Counted from the first letter of the stretch, positions 1 to 8,155 are shown. The stretch is DNA of 64,000 nucleotides from Amorphoplanes friuliensis DSM 7358 (GCF_000494755.1 NC_022657.1:7098001-7162000); one strand, 5' to 3'. Numbers and translations are program-made. The notes: a model not told the origin generated them from the sequence alone.

Positions 1-1513
1 CGAATACGACCCCACACTGGGCCGGTTCATCTCGGTAGACCCGATCCAGGACCTGTCCGACCCACAACAGTGGAACGCCTACTCCTACTCCGGCAACGAC
101 CCGATCGGGCACAGCGACCCCACAGGGCTGCGCGACGACGACCTCTTCTACGGCGAAATCGGCGCCGGCTTCAAGGAGAACCCGGACGGCTCCTCCGACA
201 ACGGCGACGGCGACGGCGGAGGTAATGGCGACGGCGGAGGTAATGGCGACGGCGGAGGCAATAACGGAGGCGACGGCGGCGGAACCGGCAACAGTGGTAC
301 CAGCAGCGGGAACGGCGGGAAATCCTCGGTCGGATCGGTGATCGGAGCCGGCCTCAAAGCCCAGCTCGACGCCGGATTCGACGCGACCCTCGGCGCCGCC
401 CAAGGCATCTACTCCCTCTTCGAGAGCGCCTACCATCAGGGCGTCGCTGACGGCACCGCCATCGGCAACGGCGACATGACCGTCTGGCAAGCCCTCTGGG
501 GCCAAACCAAGCGCACCTGGAACTCCGCTCCTGGCATGGGCGGCAGCACCTGGAACATGCTCAAGGGCCTCTACGCCCATGGCGAAGCCGCAGTAACCGC
601 CGACAACGTCACCGACGCTACGTATCACGGCACCTATCTCGTCTCCACCATCGCACTCATGTTCGCCGGCGGCAAAGGAGCAAAAGGGGCCCCGAAGACC
701 CCCAAAACTGCGCTCGCCGACGGCGTAGAGGGAAGCGCAGCCCGGCGAGGCAAGCCCGAAGGCTGCCTTAACAGCTTCGCACCGAGCACGCTGGTCATGA
801 TGGGTGACGGTTCGAAGAAGCCCATCGGAGAAATCAAAGAGAACGACCTCGTCCTGGCCACCGATCCGGACACGGGCCGCACCGAGGCCCGACCGGTCGT
901 CGCTACACACGTCAACGATGACACCGAGCTCACCGATCTAACGATCCGCAGCGCCTCCGGTGCGCATTCGACGATCGAGACAACACAGGAACACCCCTTC
1001 TGGGACGCTGAACAGAAGGCTTGGCGTCACGCCGAGGACCTCGCAGCCGGAACACCCCTCCTCACGGCGGACAAATCCCGCACCCTGGTTGCTTCAGCCA
1101 AGTCCTACGTTGGCCGCCGCTTCATGTACAACCTCACTGTCGCCGACATCCACACGTACTATGTGCTCGCCGACAACACCCCGATCCTCGTTCACAATAC
1201 GAATTGTGGAAACCTCTTCAAGGGTGACGGTTGGCAGCACGTGCTAAATGAACATGTAGACGGAAGCCCAGGGGTTGCCCCAGGAAACACCACATTCTCG
1301 AACTATTTGAATTTGGATGACATCGGAGGCTTGATTGAGGACACTGTCAGAACTCGCGGAGTTCCGAATACTCCTGATCCATTGACGGGGATTTCCCGAG
1401 ATGGGACGAAGCATACAGTGGACTTTGAATACCCTGTCGGATCCCGCGGCGAGACGTCAGTAGAAGTAATCTTGAACACTGATGGATCAATCCGTACCGC
1501 ATACCCGAGGTGA
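1..1513 (+). CDS. Rhs/YD-repeat polymorphic toxin, C-terminal part (5' end outside window)
   Basis: The open frame enters from the left edge (first full codon at base 2) and gives about 503 residues. It begins with the Rhs core end (YDPTLGRFISVDP and NAYSYSGNDPIGHSDPTG), which closes the Rhs shell. A Gly/Asp/Asn linker follows, then a Hint self-cleavage domain (about 255-399) starting at the Cys of GCLNSFAPST, with TTQEHPFW and ending HTYYVLADNTPILVHN. The last ~104 residues (about 400-503) are the released toxin. Its W-x-HVLNEHV motif and the ending VEVILNTDGSIRTAYP resemble BECR-fold (barnase/EndoU/colicin) RNases; that activity is inferred. From about 1190 the DNA is clearly poorer in GC than the core, as expected for exchanged toxin tips. 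The gene immediately downstream is the likely immunity gene. Confidence 0.85.
   Translation, partial: EYDPTLGRFISVDPIQDLSDPQQWNAYSYSGNDPIGHSDPTGLRDDDLFYGEIGAGFKENPDGSSDNGDGDGGGNGDGGGNGDGGGNNGGDGGGTGNSGTSSGNGGKSSVGSVIGAGLKAQLDAGFDATLGAAQGIYSLFESAYHQGVADGTAIGNGDMTVWQALWGQTKRTWNSAPGMGGSTWNMLKGLYAHGEAAVTADNVTDATYHGTYLVSTIALMFAGGKGAKGAPKTPKTALADGVEGSAARRGKPEGCLNSFAPSTLVMMGDGSKKPIGEIKENDLVLATDPDTGRTEARPVVATHVNDDTELTDLTIRSASGAHSTIETTQEHPFWDAEQKAWRHAEDLAAGTPLLTADKSRTLVASAKSYVGRRFMYNLTVADIHTYYVLADNTPILVHNTNCGNLFKGDGWQHVLNEHVDGSPGVAPGNTTFSNYLNLDDIGGLIEDTVRTRGVPNTPDPLTGISRDGTKHTVDFEYPVGSRGETSVEVILNTDGSIRTAYPR
209..262 (+). repeat. Three 18-bp tandem repeats in the Rhs linker
   Basis: Units at 209-226, 227-244 and 245-262 read GGCGACGGCGGAGGTAAT, with one T-to-C change in the last. 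They encode GDGGGN and form a flexible linker between the Rhs core and the pretoxin/Hint part. Copy number may vary by slippage. Confidence 0.85.
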
Positions 1514-1517
1514 TCGT

Positions 1518-1997
1518 ATGGATGAATTTTCCCTGCGCTGGCGTATTACAGGTTCTGGCTCAGCAACGTTCTGCCTGGATCTCCGAGAGGAAACGGTCGA
1601 AATCCATACGACCTACGTCGGTGACGGTTTAGGTTCTGTTCTGCAAGCGGCCCTGGACCTGCAGGGCGGTTCTAGCTCGGCGATAGCATTTCTGCCGGCA
1701 GAACCGGGAGGCTCCTGTCTGTTCTTCGGCGGTGCCAGCTCGCGCGTGTACCTGCAGATTGTTGATTTTCAAGACATGTCTTCGGAAGATGGACGGTGGG
1801 GCGGTGGTCGTCTTCGATGGAATGGCCATGTGAGCGTCGACCGCTTTGTCCGTCAGGCAGCAACCATGGCTGAAGATGTCTTGGCCGAATATCAAGACGC
1901 GGCATCTTATCGTGTTGCTTGGGGAGGAATTCCGTTCCCGGTAGACAATATTCGGCGTCTACGGGATCGCATAGGCGACGATCGCGGCCTTCGATGA
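1518..1997 (+). CDS. Probable immunity protein for the Rhs toxin
   Basis: 159 residues, with the ATG five bases after the toxin stop, so very likely co-transcribed and perhaps translationally coupled. No family is recognised. The protein is acidic, soluble and has no signal peptide or membrane segment, as expected for a cytoplasmic antidote that binds the cognate toxin tip. Its DNA shares the reduced GC of the toxin tip, which supports joint transfer as a cassette. Function is inferred from position, size and composition only. Confidence 0.6.
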   Translation: MDEFSLRWRITGSGSATFCLDLREETVEIHTTYVGDGLGSVLQAALDLQGGSSSAIAFLPAEPGGSCLFFGGASSRVYLQIVDFQDMSSEDGRWGGGRLRWNGHVSVDRFVRQAATMAEDVLAEYQDAASYRVAWGGIPFPVDNIRRLRDRIGDDRGLR

Positions 1998-2188
1998 CGC
2001 TAAGCTTGAATAGCAAGCGTGAGTCACACGTTGAACAAATCCGAATACGCGGCAGGAAAGGCAGCGCTGTCCTGGCTCGCTCATTTACCGAGTTAGCGCG
2101 TGGGCTCATTGAAGCGCGTGGACGGTACATTTTGGGAACCGACCAGTACATCTCCGAGGGAGATGCTTACAACGGGCTGACCGGGTGA
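1994..2188 (+). CDS. Small hypothetical ORF overlapping the immunity gene
   Basis: An ATG at 1994 overlaps the TGA of the preceding gene (ATGA) and opens a 64-residue frame beginning MTLSLNSKRESHVEQIRIRG and ending YNGLTG. The product is basic in its first half and has no recognisable domain. The 4-base overlap and shared low-GC composition favour a real third gene of the toxin cassette or a remnant of one. An accidental frame is possible. Confidence 0.35.
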   Translation: MTLSLNSKRESHVEQIRIRGRKGSAVLARSFTELARGLIEARGRYILGTDQYISEGDAYNGLTG

Positions 2189-2499
2189 TGGCGCGACGGT
2201 AGATCTACTAACCTACCGAGACGGACGCAGCGGCCCCAGGACGTCAAGCGTCCGTGGGTGTACTGGCTGGAGACAGCACCCGGTCAGGTTCTCGGTATTC
2301 GCGGCCTGCCTTCCGCGGGCGGAGGCCGAGGACCGAACCGATCCGCCATCACGGCCGCGCCGCGCACGACGAGGGCGCAATGGTGGCGGTTCTTTCGGAT
2401 GTGTGAGGCATGACGATCGCAACGCGAGACGTACATCGGGTCTAACAGGCAGAAGCGGTCTGCATCACCGGTCGTGGATTTTCCGACAACGGGGCATGG
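2189..2499. other. Intergenic, no gene recognised
   Basis: About 310 bases between the toxin cassette and the convergent VWA gene. Only short shadow frames are open. The GC returns to the chromosomal level from about 2220. No clear terminator hairpin with a T-run was found. Confidence 0.5.
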
Positions 2500-3918
2500 T
2501 CAGGCTCGTTCGAGGGTGGTGACCATGGCGCTGGCGATGTGCGCAACGGCGTCGGTAGGGTCGGCCACCGTCACCGTGGTGGCGTGCATGAAGGTGTGGC
2601 CGGGCAGGCCATCGGGACGCAGCCAGAGAACGCCGCACCCCGCTCGATGCAACGTGGTGACTATTTTCTGCCCGGCGGCGATGTCGTTGAGGTGCCCGTC
2701 GGATACCACGGCAAGCATGCGCAGGGTGCGGCCGTGGCGCAGATCCAGGAGCTGGTCAGCGACTCGGGCGGCTTCCGGGAAGGTGACGGTGCTTTGGTTG
2801 GCGACCATGTGCAGCACCCGTGGTGGCCGCTCGCCGGGAGCGACGAGCACGGTGGTGTAGCTGCCGAAGCCGACGGTGGTGGTGACGGCTTGGGCCCGGC
2901 GGGCGGCGTGGGCGAAGATCCAGGCGGCGGAGGACATTTCGTCGGCGTAAGACTGCATGGAGCCGGACAGGTCGACCAGGATCGCCAGGTGCAGAGTCGG
3001 CTTGAGCGGCGGAAGCTGCCGGCGCTGTTGCCAAGGCGCGGCGGTGGGTACCTGCCCGGCGGCCGTTTGCGCGTCGGCGGTGATGGCCTGCCTGGTGCGG
3101 AGCCGCCCGGGTGGGATCAGTGACGGTTTGACACCGGGTTCCGGGTGCGGGCGTGTTGGATTCGGGCGGCGAGGTCGCCGGCGGCGCGGCGTTGCTGCTC
3201 GGTGGGGTTGCTGCGCTTCCAGCCGGTCGGCGGTGTGTGCCGCCGGGCGAGGGTGTGGGCGGCGTACTAAGCTGGGGTGACCGGCGGTGACGGCCAAGAA
3301 GTCGGTCAGGGCCTGGGCGAGCCGGCCAGGGAACTCGCCCGGATCGGCGGCCGGGACGGTGCGCTGCTGGTCGGGGTCGATGCCGAGGATCTGGCACCAG
3401 CGGCGCGCGAGTTGGATCATCGTGGTTGCGTCGGTGTCGTCGACCAGGTGAGCGTGTTGCCAGACCTCGCGGAGTTCGCGTAGCCGCCGGCGGCCGAGTA
3501 CGGCGGTGACCGCGGCCCGCACGGTGCGGACGTCTTTGCTGGTGACGATGCGGGCGTCGACGCGTGCCAAGAACAACGCGGCGAGGGTTCCGACGTGCCA
3601 AGGGTCGTCGACCGGGGCGGTGCCGGGGTCGAGCAGGGCGGTGACGGTGTGGCGTAGCCAGCGCCGGTCGGCGCGGCGCCGCTGGCGTTGTCTGCCTTCC
3701 GCGCGGGATTCCTCGAGCAGGTCGGCGACGTGGGCGAGGATCGGCGGGGTGCCGGGCGGGGCGGTCCAGCGGCTGTGCGCGGCGTGGGCGGCGCCGTGGA
3801 CAAGCAGCCCGTACCCGGTCGGAACGGCGCGTTTGTGGGCGGCCCGGGCCGGGTCGGCGACGTCGGGGCTGTCGGCGATGTTCTTGAACAGCCCGATCGC
3901 GCCCTTGAACAGGTCCAT
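2500..3918 (-). pseudogene. VWA-domain protein, apparently 5'-truncated and fused to a TIGR02391 tail
   Basis: The open frame gives 472 residues. The C-terminal third is a von Willebrand A domain with the MIDAS motif DLSGSM (in LAILVDLSGSMQS) and a later SDGHL. The N-terminal part resembles the metallopeptidase-like half of VWA/DUF2201 proteins, but the expected HExxH reads HGAAH (GLLVHGAAHAAHSRW), so the catalytic Glu is lost. The first ~13 residues, MDLFKGAIGLFKN, belong to the C-terminus of TIGR02391 proteins, so the start is borrowed from the neighbouring pseudogene. Between about 3227 and 3135 the family-like reading lies in another frame (TEQQRRAAGDLAARIQHART), while the open frame gives an Arg/Pro-rich stretch, suggesting paired frameshifts. 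Could still be expressed; I judge it a decaying gene. Confidence 0.65.
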
Positions 3919-4471
3919 CTAGGCGACCGACTCGCCGGGTTCGAGTTCCTCGCGCCGGAGTGGCCCGGCCTCGCCCCTGGGTTCCTGGGTGGGCGGAACG
4001 CCTCCTGGACGAGCTTGGTGCCAACGAGACTGTCGGAGAGTACGGCTCGGCGGCGGACTGGACCTCCACTTCGTTCATTGCGGTGAACGCCGCGGTCTCG
4101 TAATCCCCGCGCAGGAGCTGAGGGCGGGTCGTGAACTCGAGATCGGGGACGAGATCGATGTCGAGCCGCTCGGCAGCGCGCAGCCAGCGGGTGCCCCGGC
4201 GCAGGAACTCACGGCCGCGGCGGGTGATGGTGAACGCTTCGGTGGAACTCTGGTCGAACGTCCAGGTAATCAGGCGCTTGGCCTGCAGCCAGCCCCACGC
4301 GTCAGAGAGGATCTGGACCACCTCCGGTTCCTGCGGGGTGGTGATCCTGGCGGACCTCCAGCAACCAACTGCGCCAGTTCCAGGAGTGCTGCGCAGAGAT
4401 CAGTACCTGCAGGGCAAGATCGTCGAGGGAAGGGCGCGGACCTCGTCGCCCTCGAGCGTCCAGTTCTGCAT
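3870..4471 (-). pseudogene. TIGR02391-family (PF09509-like) protein, frameshifted pseudogene
   Basis: Conserved family segments occur in order on the minus strand but in different frames: LDDLALQVL and WNWRSWLLEVRQ (about 4430-4340), then PEVVQILSDAWGWLQAKRL and TITRRGREFL...LEFTTRPQLLRGDYETAAFTAMNEVEVQ (about 4330-4055), then SDSLVGTKLVQEAF (about 4035-3990), then LRREELEPGESVA, a TAG stop, and MDLFKGAIGLFKN (about 3958-3880). That is at least three frameshifts plus a nonsense codon. The last segment now begins the VWA frame. The likely original start is the ATG at 4471. The family is of unknown function and common in restriction or defence islands and mobile DNA. Confidence 0.75.
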
Positions 4472-4497
4472 TATGCCGCTCCTTCCGGTTGAGGCGG

Positions 4498-4810
4498 TCA
4501 GGTGCCGACCTGGTCGAGACGGGCGCATGAATAGGCTGGCCAGAGCAAGGTATTCGAGGGCTTCCTCGGCGGTGTCGGTAGATCGACGCCTTGGCCCGGT
4601 GTTGCGGATGGCCTGCATCGCGCAGCGAGCAGAATGCGGAATTCTTGGCGTTCATCGGCGGCGTTGCGCCCGGCATGTCGGGCGACATCGATCTTCGGGC
4701 CAGCGCCGAAGGTCTGCTTCATCAGCTTGACGCCAGACTCCTCGAAGCCGGCGTCCTGCTGGATGCAGTACCTGATGGCTTGGAAAGCGGCGAACTCGCG
4801 CGGCTGTGAT
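4498..4810 (-). pseudogene. Second TIGR02391-like C-terminal fragment
   Basis: Another decayed fragment sits upstream of the first. One minus frame reads EFAAFQAIRYCIQQDAGF and SGVKLMKQTFGAGP...ERQEFRILLAAR; a second continues AIRNTGPRRRSTDTAEEALE and YLALASLFMR; the first then resumes RLDQVGT to a stop at 4498. This order (ERqeF, IRNP-like, EEALEYLALASLLMRRLD-like) matches the C-terminus of PF09509 proteins. The N-terminal half is missing beyond 4810. It may be a tandem paralogue of the pseudogene downstream or one end of a deletion. Confidence 0.55.
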
Positions 4811-5030
4811 GCCTGTCGGCGAACAACGCTCCCGAGGCAGCCGAGATCGTGGGTGCATGCCGGTGGTCGACGCGGCGTGCGGTGGTCGCGGGCTTGGTCG
4901 CGACGGGAGCATTTGCGGCCTGGATGTGGCTGAAAGGTCTCACGTCACCTGACCACGTCGCCCGGCAGGGCCGACAAGCAAAGATGATCTTGTGCTCCCA
5001 TTTTGCTCCCAGCGTAAGGCGCCAAAAGCA
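4811..5030. other. Intergenic, possible element edge
   Basis: No gene is recognised. At 4993-5013 the minus strand reads GCTGGGAGCAAAATGGGAGCAC, which resembles the 3' end of actinobacterial tyrosine-integrase genes lying next to tRNA attachment sites. Only this short stretch is seen, so an integrase remnant is a weak suggestion. Confidence 0.3.
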
Positions 5031-5066
5031 AACGGCTCGTTACCCAAACCTCGGTAACGAGCCGTT
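5031..5066 (-). terminator. Terminator of tRNA-Val
   Basis: A perfect 14-bp inverted repeat, AACGGCTCGTTACC (5031-5044) and GGTAACGAGCCGTT (5053-5066), with an 8-base loop. On the minus strand the stem is followed by TGCTTTTGG. It lies 15 bases after the tRNA 3' end and fits an intrinsic terminator. Confidence 0.8.
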
Positions 5067-5081
5067 GACCTGCACAAACCT

Positions 5082-5156
5082 TGGTGGGCGATACTGGGAT
5101 CGAACCAGTGACCTCTCCGGTGTGAGCGGAGCGCTCTCCCGCTGAGCTAATCGCCC
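5082..5156 (-). tRNA. tRNA-Val (CAC anticodon)
   Basis: The minus strand folds as a complete cloverleaf with encoded CCA. The acceptor stem is GGGCGAT/ATCGCCC, the D arm GCTC...GAGC, and the anticodon stem CTCCG/CGGAG around loop CTCACAC, giving anticodon CAC (Val, codon GUG). The T arm is ACTGG-TTCGATC-CCAGT. Decayed accessory genes abut its 3' side, a usual position for integrated elements. Confidence 0.95.
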
Positions 5157-5215
5157 TCAACGGAGTCAGACTGTACCGGACTTGGTGCGCCGGGCGCGAG
5201 CCAGGGTCCGGCGGG

Positions 5216-5650
5216 TCAACCTCCGGTGATGAACTTCCAGATCACCGACGCCAGGTCGATGCCCATGGTGAGCTTGACGGAGGTCCAGACCACCGCGCAG
5301 ATGAAGACGAAGCCGGCGAGGCCGATCAGCGCGCGCAGGGGCAGGGGTTGTTTCAGTACCCAGTGGGTCCAGGACTGGACGTGGCCCTTGGTGAAGTGGA
5401 GCAGGCGTTTGGCCCAGTGGAATTCGACCGCCCAGATGGCGAGGCCGAGGATCACGATGGCCCAGCCCGGTCCGGGGAACGGGATCAGCACGATGCCGAC
5501 GGCCACGACGATGCCGCCGAGGATGCCGATGCCGATCTTGAGCGCGAGGCGCCCGGTGGGGTTGGCGCGGATGCGGTCGAGGACGCCTGGAGGTGAGTCT
5601 TCCTTGGGCGGGGTTTCGATCACGGGGTCGGATTGGGACATCTCGTTCAC
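5216..5650 (-). CDS. TIGR02611 family (PGPGW) membrane protein
   Basis: 144 residues. A charged, Pro-rich N-terminus of about 35 residues is followed by a hydrophobic segment (LKIGIGILGGIVVAVGIVLI), the signature FPGPGW, a second hydrophobic stretch (AIVILGLAIWAVEF), an amphipathic middle and a C-terminal membrane segment (LIGLAGFVFICAVVW). This matches the actinobacterial TIGR02611 family, whose role is unknown. The start may be the GTG at 5650 or the internal ATG at 5641 (MSQSDP). It is monocistronic next to tRNA-Val. Confidence 0.85.
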   Translation of the reverse strand: MNEMSQSDPVIETPPKEDSPPGVLDRIRANPTGRLALKIGIGILGGIVVAVGIVLIPFPGPGWAIVILGLAIWAVEFHWAKRLLHFTKGHVQSWTHWVLKQPLPLRALIGLAGFVFICAVVWTSVKLTMGIDLASVIWKFITGG

Positions 5651-5957
5651 TTTCGCGGCAAAGATCGCGTGCTCCCGGTCATTTCATCCCCTAGTGTTCC
5701 CCGCCCCCGTCACTACCCGGGAGGAATGGACGTTACCGGAGTGAGTCAACTGCTGAACCACCCGACGCCGGGCGGAACCGAGCAGCCGGGCAGAACGGGC
5801 AAGATACCGTTTATCGGCTCGTTCGGTGAGCTTATCGGAACCGTCTTCCCACTACTGGGTGAGATCAGCGTATGGCGGAGCGTAATGACAGGGATCACCT
5901 GAGTATGGGAAACGCGGGGTTCACCAGCCTCGCAGCGGTGCCGGGGGGAGTTCGTCC
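5651..5957. promoter_or_regulatory. Divergent intergenic region upstream of the SsgB gene
   Basis: About 307 bases separating divergent starts. It contains two direct TTATCGG copies (in TTTATCGGCTCG near 5811 and CTTATCGGAACC near 5831). No confident -35/-10 pair was found, and no gene is recognised. Confidence 0.35.
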
Positions 5958-6389
5958 ATGAGTACCATTCGTCCAACGACCGTCGAGGTCGAAACCTCGC
6001 TGCGGCTCGTAGCGCCAGATGCCACGGCTCTGCCCGTGCGCGCCAGTCTGCGGTACGACCCAGCCGACCCGTACGCGGTCCACGTGTTGTTCCACGCAGA
6101 ATCAGCCGGTGGGGAAGCCGTTAGCTGGTCCTTTGCGCGCGAACTGCTCGTGACCGGGCTCGATGAGCCTGCGGGCATCGGGGACGTCCGGGTGTGGCCG
6201 TGGGCCACACCGCGGGGCGATTTTGTTGCCCTTGCGCTGTCGTCGCCTGACGGCAACGCGCTGTTCGAAGTGCCACGCAGTGTCCTGGTCCGGTTCCTTC
6301 GGCGCACCTATGTGGTGGTGCCGCGGGGCCGGGAGTCCGATCACCTGGATGTGGACGCCGCGGTCAACCGGCTGCTGGCCGGTCGATAG
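5958..6389 (+). CDS. ssgB: SsgA-like protein, SsgB-type sporulation-specific cell division regulator
   Basis: 143 residues covering the whole SsgA-like domain. Recognisable pieces are LPVRASLRYDPADPYAVHVLF, VSWSFARELLVTGL, GDVRVWPW and ALSSPDGNALFEVP, typical of SsgB orthologues. In Streptomyces SsgB marks septum sites and recruits FtsZ during sporulation; in other morphologically complex actinomycetes it is the most conserved SALP. The ATG at 5958 follows GGGGGGAG at a usual distance. A strong terminator follows, so it appears monocistronic. Confidence 0.9.
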   Translation: MSTIRPTTVEVETSLRLVAPDATALPVRASLRYDPADPYAVHVLFHAESAGGEAVSWSFARELLVTGLDEPAGIGDVRVWPWATPRGDFVALALSSPDGNALFEVPRSVLVRFLRRTYVVVPRGRESDHLDVDAAVNRLLAGR

Positions 6390-6404
6390 TCAGAGCTTTA
6401 CGGG

Positions 6405-6448
6405 GCGACCCGCACGGACACTGCCGGTCCGTGCGGGTCGCTCTTTTT
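6405..6448 (+). terminator. Intrinsic terminator after ssgB
   Basis: A 14-bp perfect stem, GCGACCCGCACGGA (6405-6418) and TCCGTGCGGGTCGC (6428-6441), with a 9-base loop, followed by TCTTTTT. Confidence 0.92.
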
Positions 6449-6666
6449 ATGCCCGGGTACGCCGACCGAACCGGGCGAACACGACAGCAAGGCCGGAGTC
6501 GCCGGAATCGGATTCGAAGCGGATTCCGGTGCAGAAAGCGAATAGCATCACCGACCACACCTTTATGTCTGATTTGGCCCTTGTTAAGAGGGTGGCCGGG
6601 CCGATATGGCCCGCCCAACGGGCCAACACGTGCATCGCTGGTCACGGCCGGATACGGTCGGCCTCG

Positions 6667-7593
6667 ATGGTCACTTCCGGTACCCGCCGCACCCGGCTCG
6701 CACCCGCCCCCAACTGGGCGGGCGTCGGAACCTGCGCGTTGCCGGACACCGATCTGGCCGATCCGCATCCGGTGCCGCGGCGGTTGCCCTACCACCTGCT
6801 GGCGCTGACGACCGCGGGACACGGCACCGTCGAGATCGATTTTGTGGTTCATCGGTGCCGCCCGGGCACCCTGTTGTGGATCCGGCCGGGTCAGGCGGTG
6901 CGCTTCGGGATCGAGCCGGGGCTGGATGCTTCGCTGGTCTCGTGGGATCGCGAGCTGCTCTCGGCGGCCGAGGTGGCCGGCGTACCGGTGGATGATCTTC
7001 CCGGGCCGACACGGTGGCAGCTGGCCGGCGAGGACGAGGACGCCGTGATCACCGAGGTGGCGCAGCTCGGTGTCGACAGCGCGCGGCATTCGTCCGGGGC
7101 GGTCGCCGGTGCGCTGCTGCGTCATCAGCTTGCCGTCCTGTTGCTGCGGATCGCGTTGCTGACCCGTGCCGGGGACGGCGGCGGCACCACCTCGGAGAGC
7201 CGGACCTTCGCGCGGTTCCGCCGCGACCTGGAGGACGGTCATCCGCACAGCCGGCGGGTGGAGGACTACGCGGCGCGGATCGGCTGCTCGGTCCGGACGC
7301 TCACGCGGGCCTGTCTGGCGGTCACCGGCCGCAGCGCCAAGCAGGTCGTCGACGACCGGGTCGCACTCGAGGCGCAACGGCTGCTGGCCTGCACGGATCT
7401 GTCCGTCGCCGAGATCGGGCGGCGGCTCGGGTTCGGTGAGCCCACCAACTTCGGCCGTTTTTTCCACCGCGAGGTCGGGCTCAGCCCGGGTGCGTTCCGG
7501 ATCGGCGCCGGGGTCCAGATGCCCGCGCAGGTGGCCGCCGACGTCGCCGACATCGGCGCCCGCGTCCCGGCCCAACGACTCGCCGCCGACTGA
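6667..7593 (+). CDS. AraC-family transcriptional regulator
   Basis: 308 residues from the ATG at 6667. The N-terminal half is cupin-like (PYHLLALTTAGHGTVEIDFV, GTLLWIRPGQAVRF), a probable ligand-sensing AraC_binding domain. The C-terminal ~100 residues carry two HTH motifs (VEDYAARIGCSVRTLTRAC and LSVAEIGRRLGFGEPTNFG, then FFHREVGLSPGAFR). The frame is open further upstream, but that part overlaps ssgB and its terminator, so the later ATG is chosen. No target is evident; the next gene is an Rrf2 regulator 106 bases downstream. Confidence 0.85.
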   Translation: MVTSGTRRTRLAPAPNWAGVGTCALPDTDLADPHPVPRRLPYHLLALTTAGHGTVEIDFVVHRCRPGTLLWIRPGQAVRFGIEPGLDASLVSWDRELLSAAEVAGVPVDDLPGPTRWQLAGEDEDAVITEVAQLGVDSARHSSGAVAGALLRHQLAVLLLRIALLTRAGDGGGTTSESRTFARFRRDLEDGHPHSRRVEDYAARIGCSVRTLTRACLAVTGRSAKQVVDDRVALEAQRLLACTDLSVAEIGRRLGFGEPTNFGRFFHREVGLSPGAFRIGAGVQMPAQVAADVADIGARVPAQRLAAD

Positions 7594-7699
7594 AGTCCGG
7601 CGACCCCAGCAACCGACTGCTGACTCAGTGTGATGCCCGAATTCCCATAATTCCTGGGGTGCGCGAGGATGTCGGGCTTTGACGCGGCATGATGGTGGG

Positions 7700-8155
7700 G
7701 TGCAGATCTCCGCGCGCGGCGACTACGCGGTACGGGCGGCGCTGAGCTTGGCCCACGCCTACCCGGCCCTGATGTCCGCCCAGGCCATTGCCCAGGACCA
7801 GAACATGCCTCGAAAGTTCCTCGAGGCGGTTCTCGCCGACCTGCGCCGCGCCGGGGTGGTCAGAGCTCAGCGCGGTGCCGAGGGCGGCTACACATTGTCA
7901 CAGTCCCCACGGGACATCACGATCGGTCAGATCCTGCGGGCCGTCGACGGTCCACTCGCGGGAGTCCGCGGGCTGCGACCCGAGGAAACCCAATACTCGG
8001 GAGCGGCGGAAAACCTGCCGAACCTGTGGGTGGCCGTACGGTCCGCGGTGCGTGAGGTGGTCGACGAGGTCAGCCTGGCCGAGTTGATCAGTGGGCGCAT
8101 GCCCGCCCACGTCCGCAAGCTCACGACGCGCCCGGATGCCTGGCAACCCCGCTGA
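7700..8155 (+). CDS. Rrf2 family transcriptional regulator
   Basis: 151 residues from the GTG at 7700 (MQISARGDYAVRAALSLAHA), the standard Rrf2 N-terminus. The winged helix includes AIAQDQNMPRKFLEAVLADLRRAGVV and the wing RGAEGGYTLSQ. There is no cysteine anywhere, so it lacks the Cys ligands of IscR and NsrR and is probably a small-molecule or protein-partner sensor like CymR. A long C-terminal helix should dimerise. Several actinobacterial Rrf2 proteins regulate sulfur genes, and an organosulfur region lies 25 kb away, but no direct link is seen. Confidence 0.88.
   Translation: MQISARGDYAVRAALSLAHAYPALMSAQAIAQDQNMPRKFLEAVLADLRRAGVVRAQRGAEGGYTLSQSPRDITIGQILRAVDGPLAGVRGLRPEETQYSGAAENLPNLWVAVRSAVREVVDEVSLAELISGRMPAHVRKLTTRPDAWQPR

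Noticed and set aside
5805..5835. WhiG-type sigma promoter on the minus strand (GCCGATAA present)
   Set aside because: The -35-like TAAA is not at the required 15-base spacing, and the direction is away from ssgB.
7700..8155. Iron-sulfur sensor of the IscR/NsrR type
   Set aside because: The Rrf2 protein contains no cysteine.
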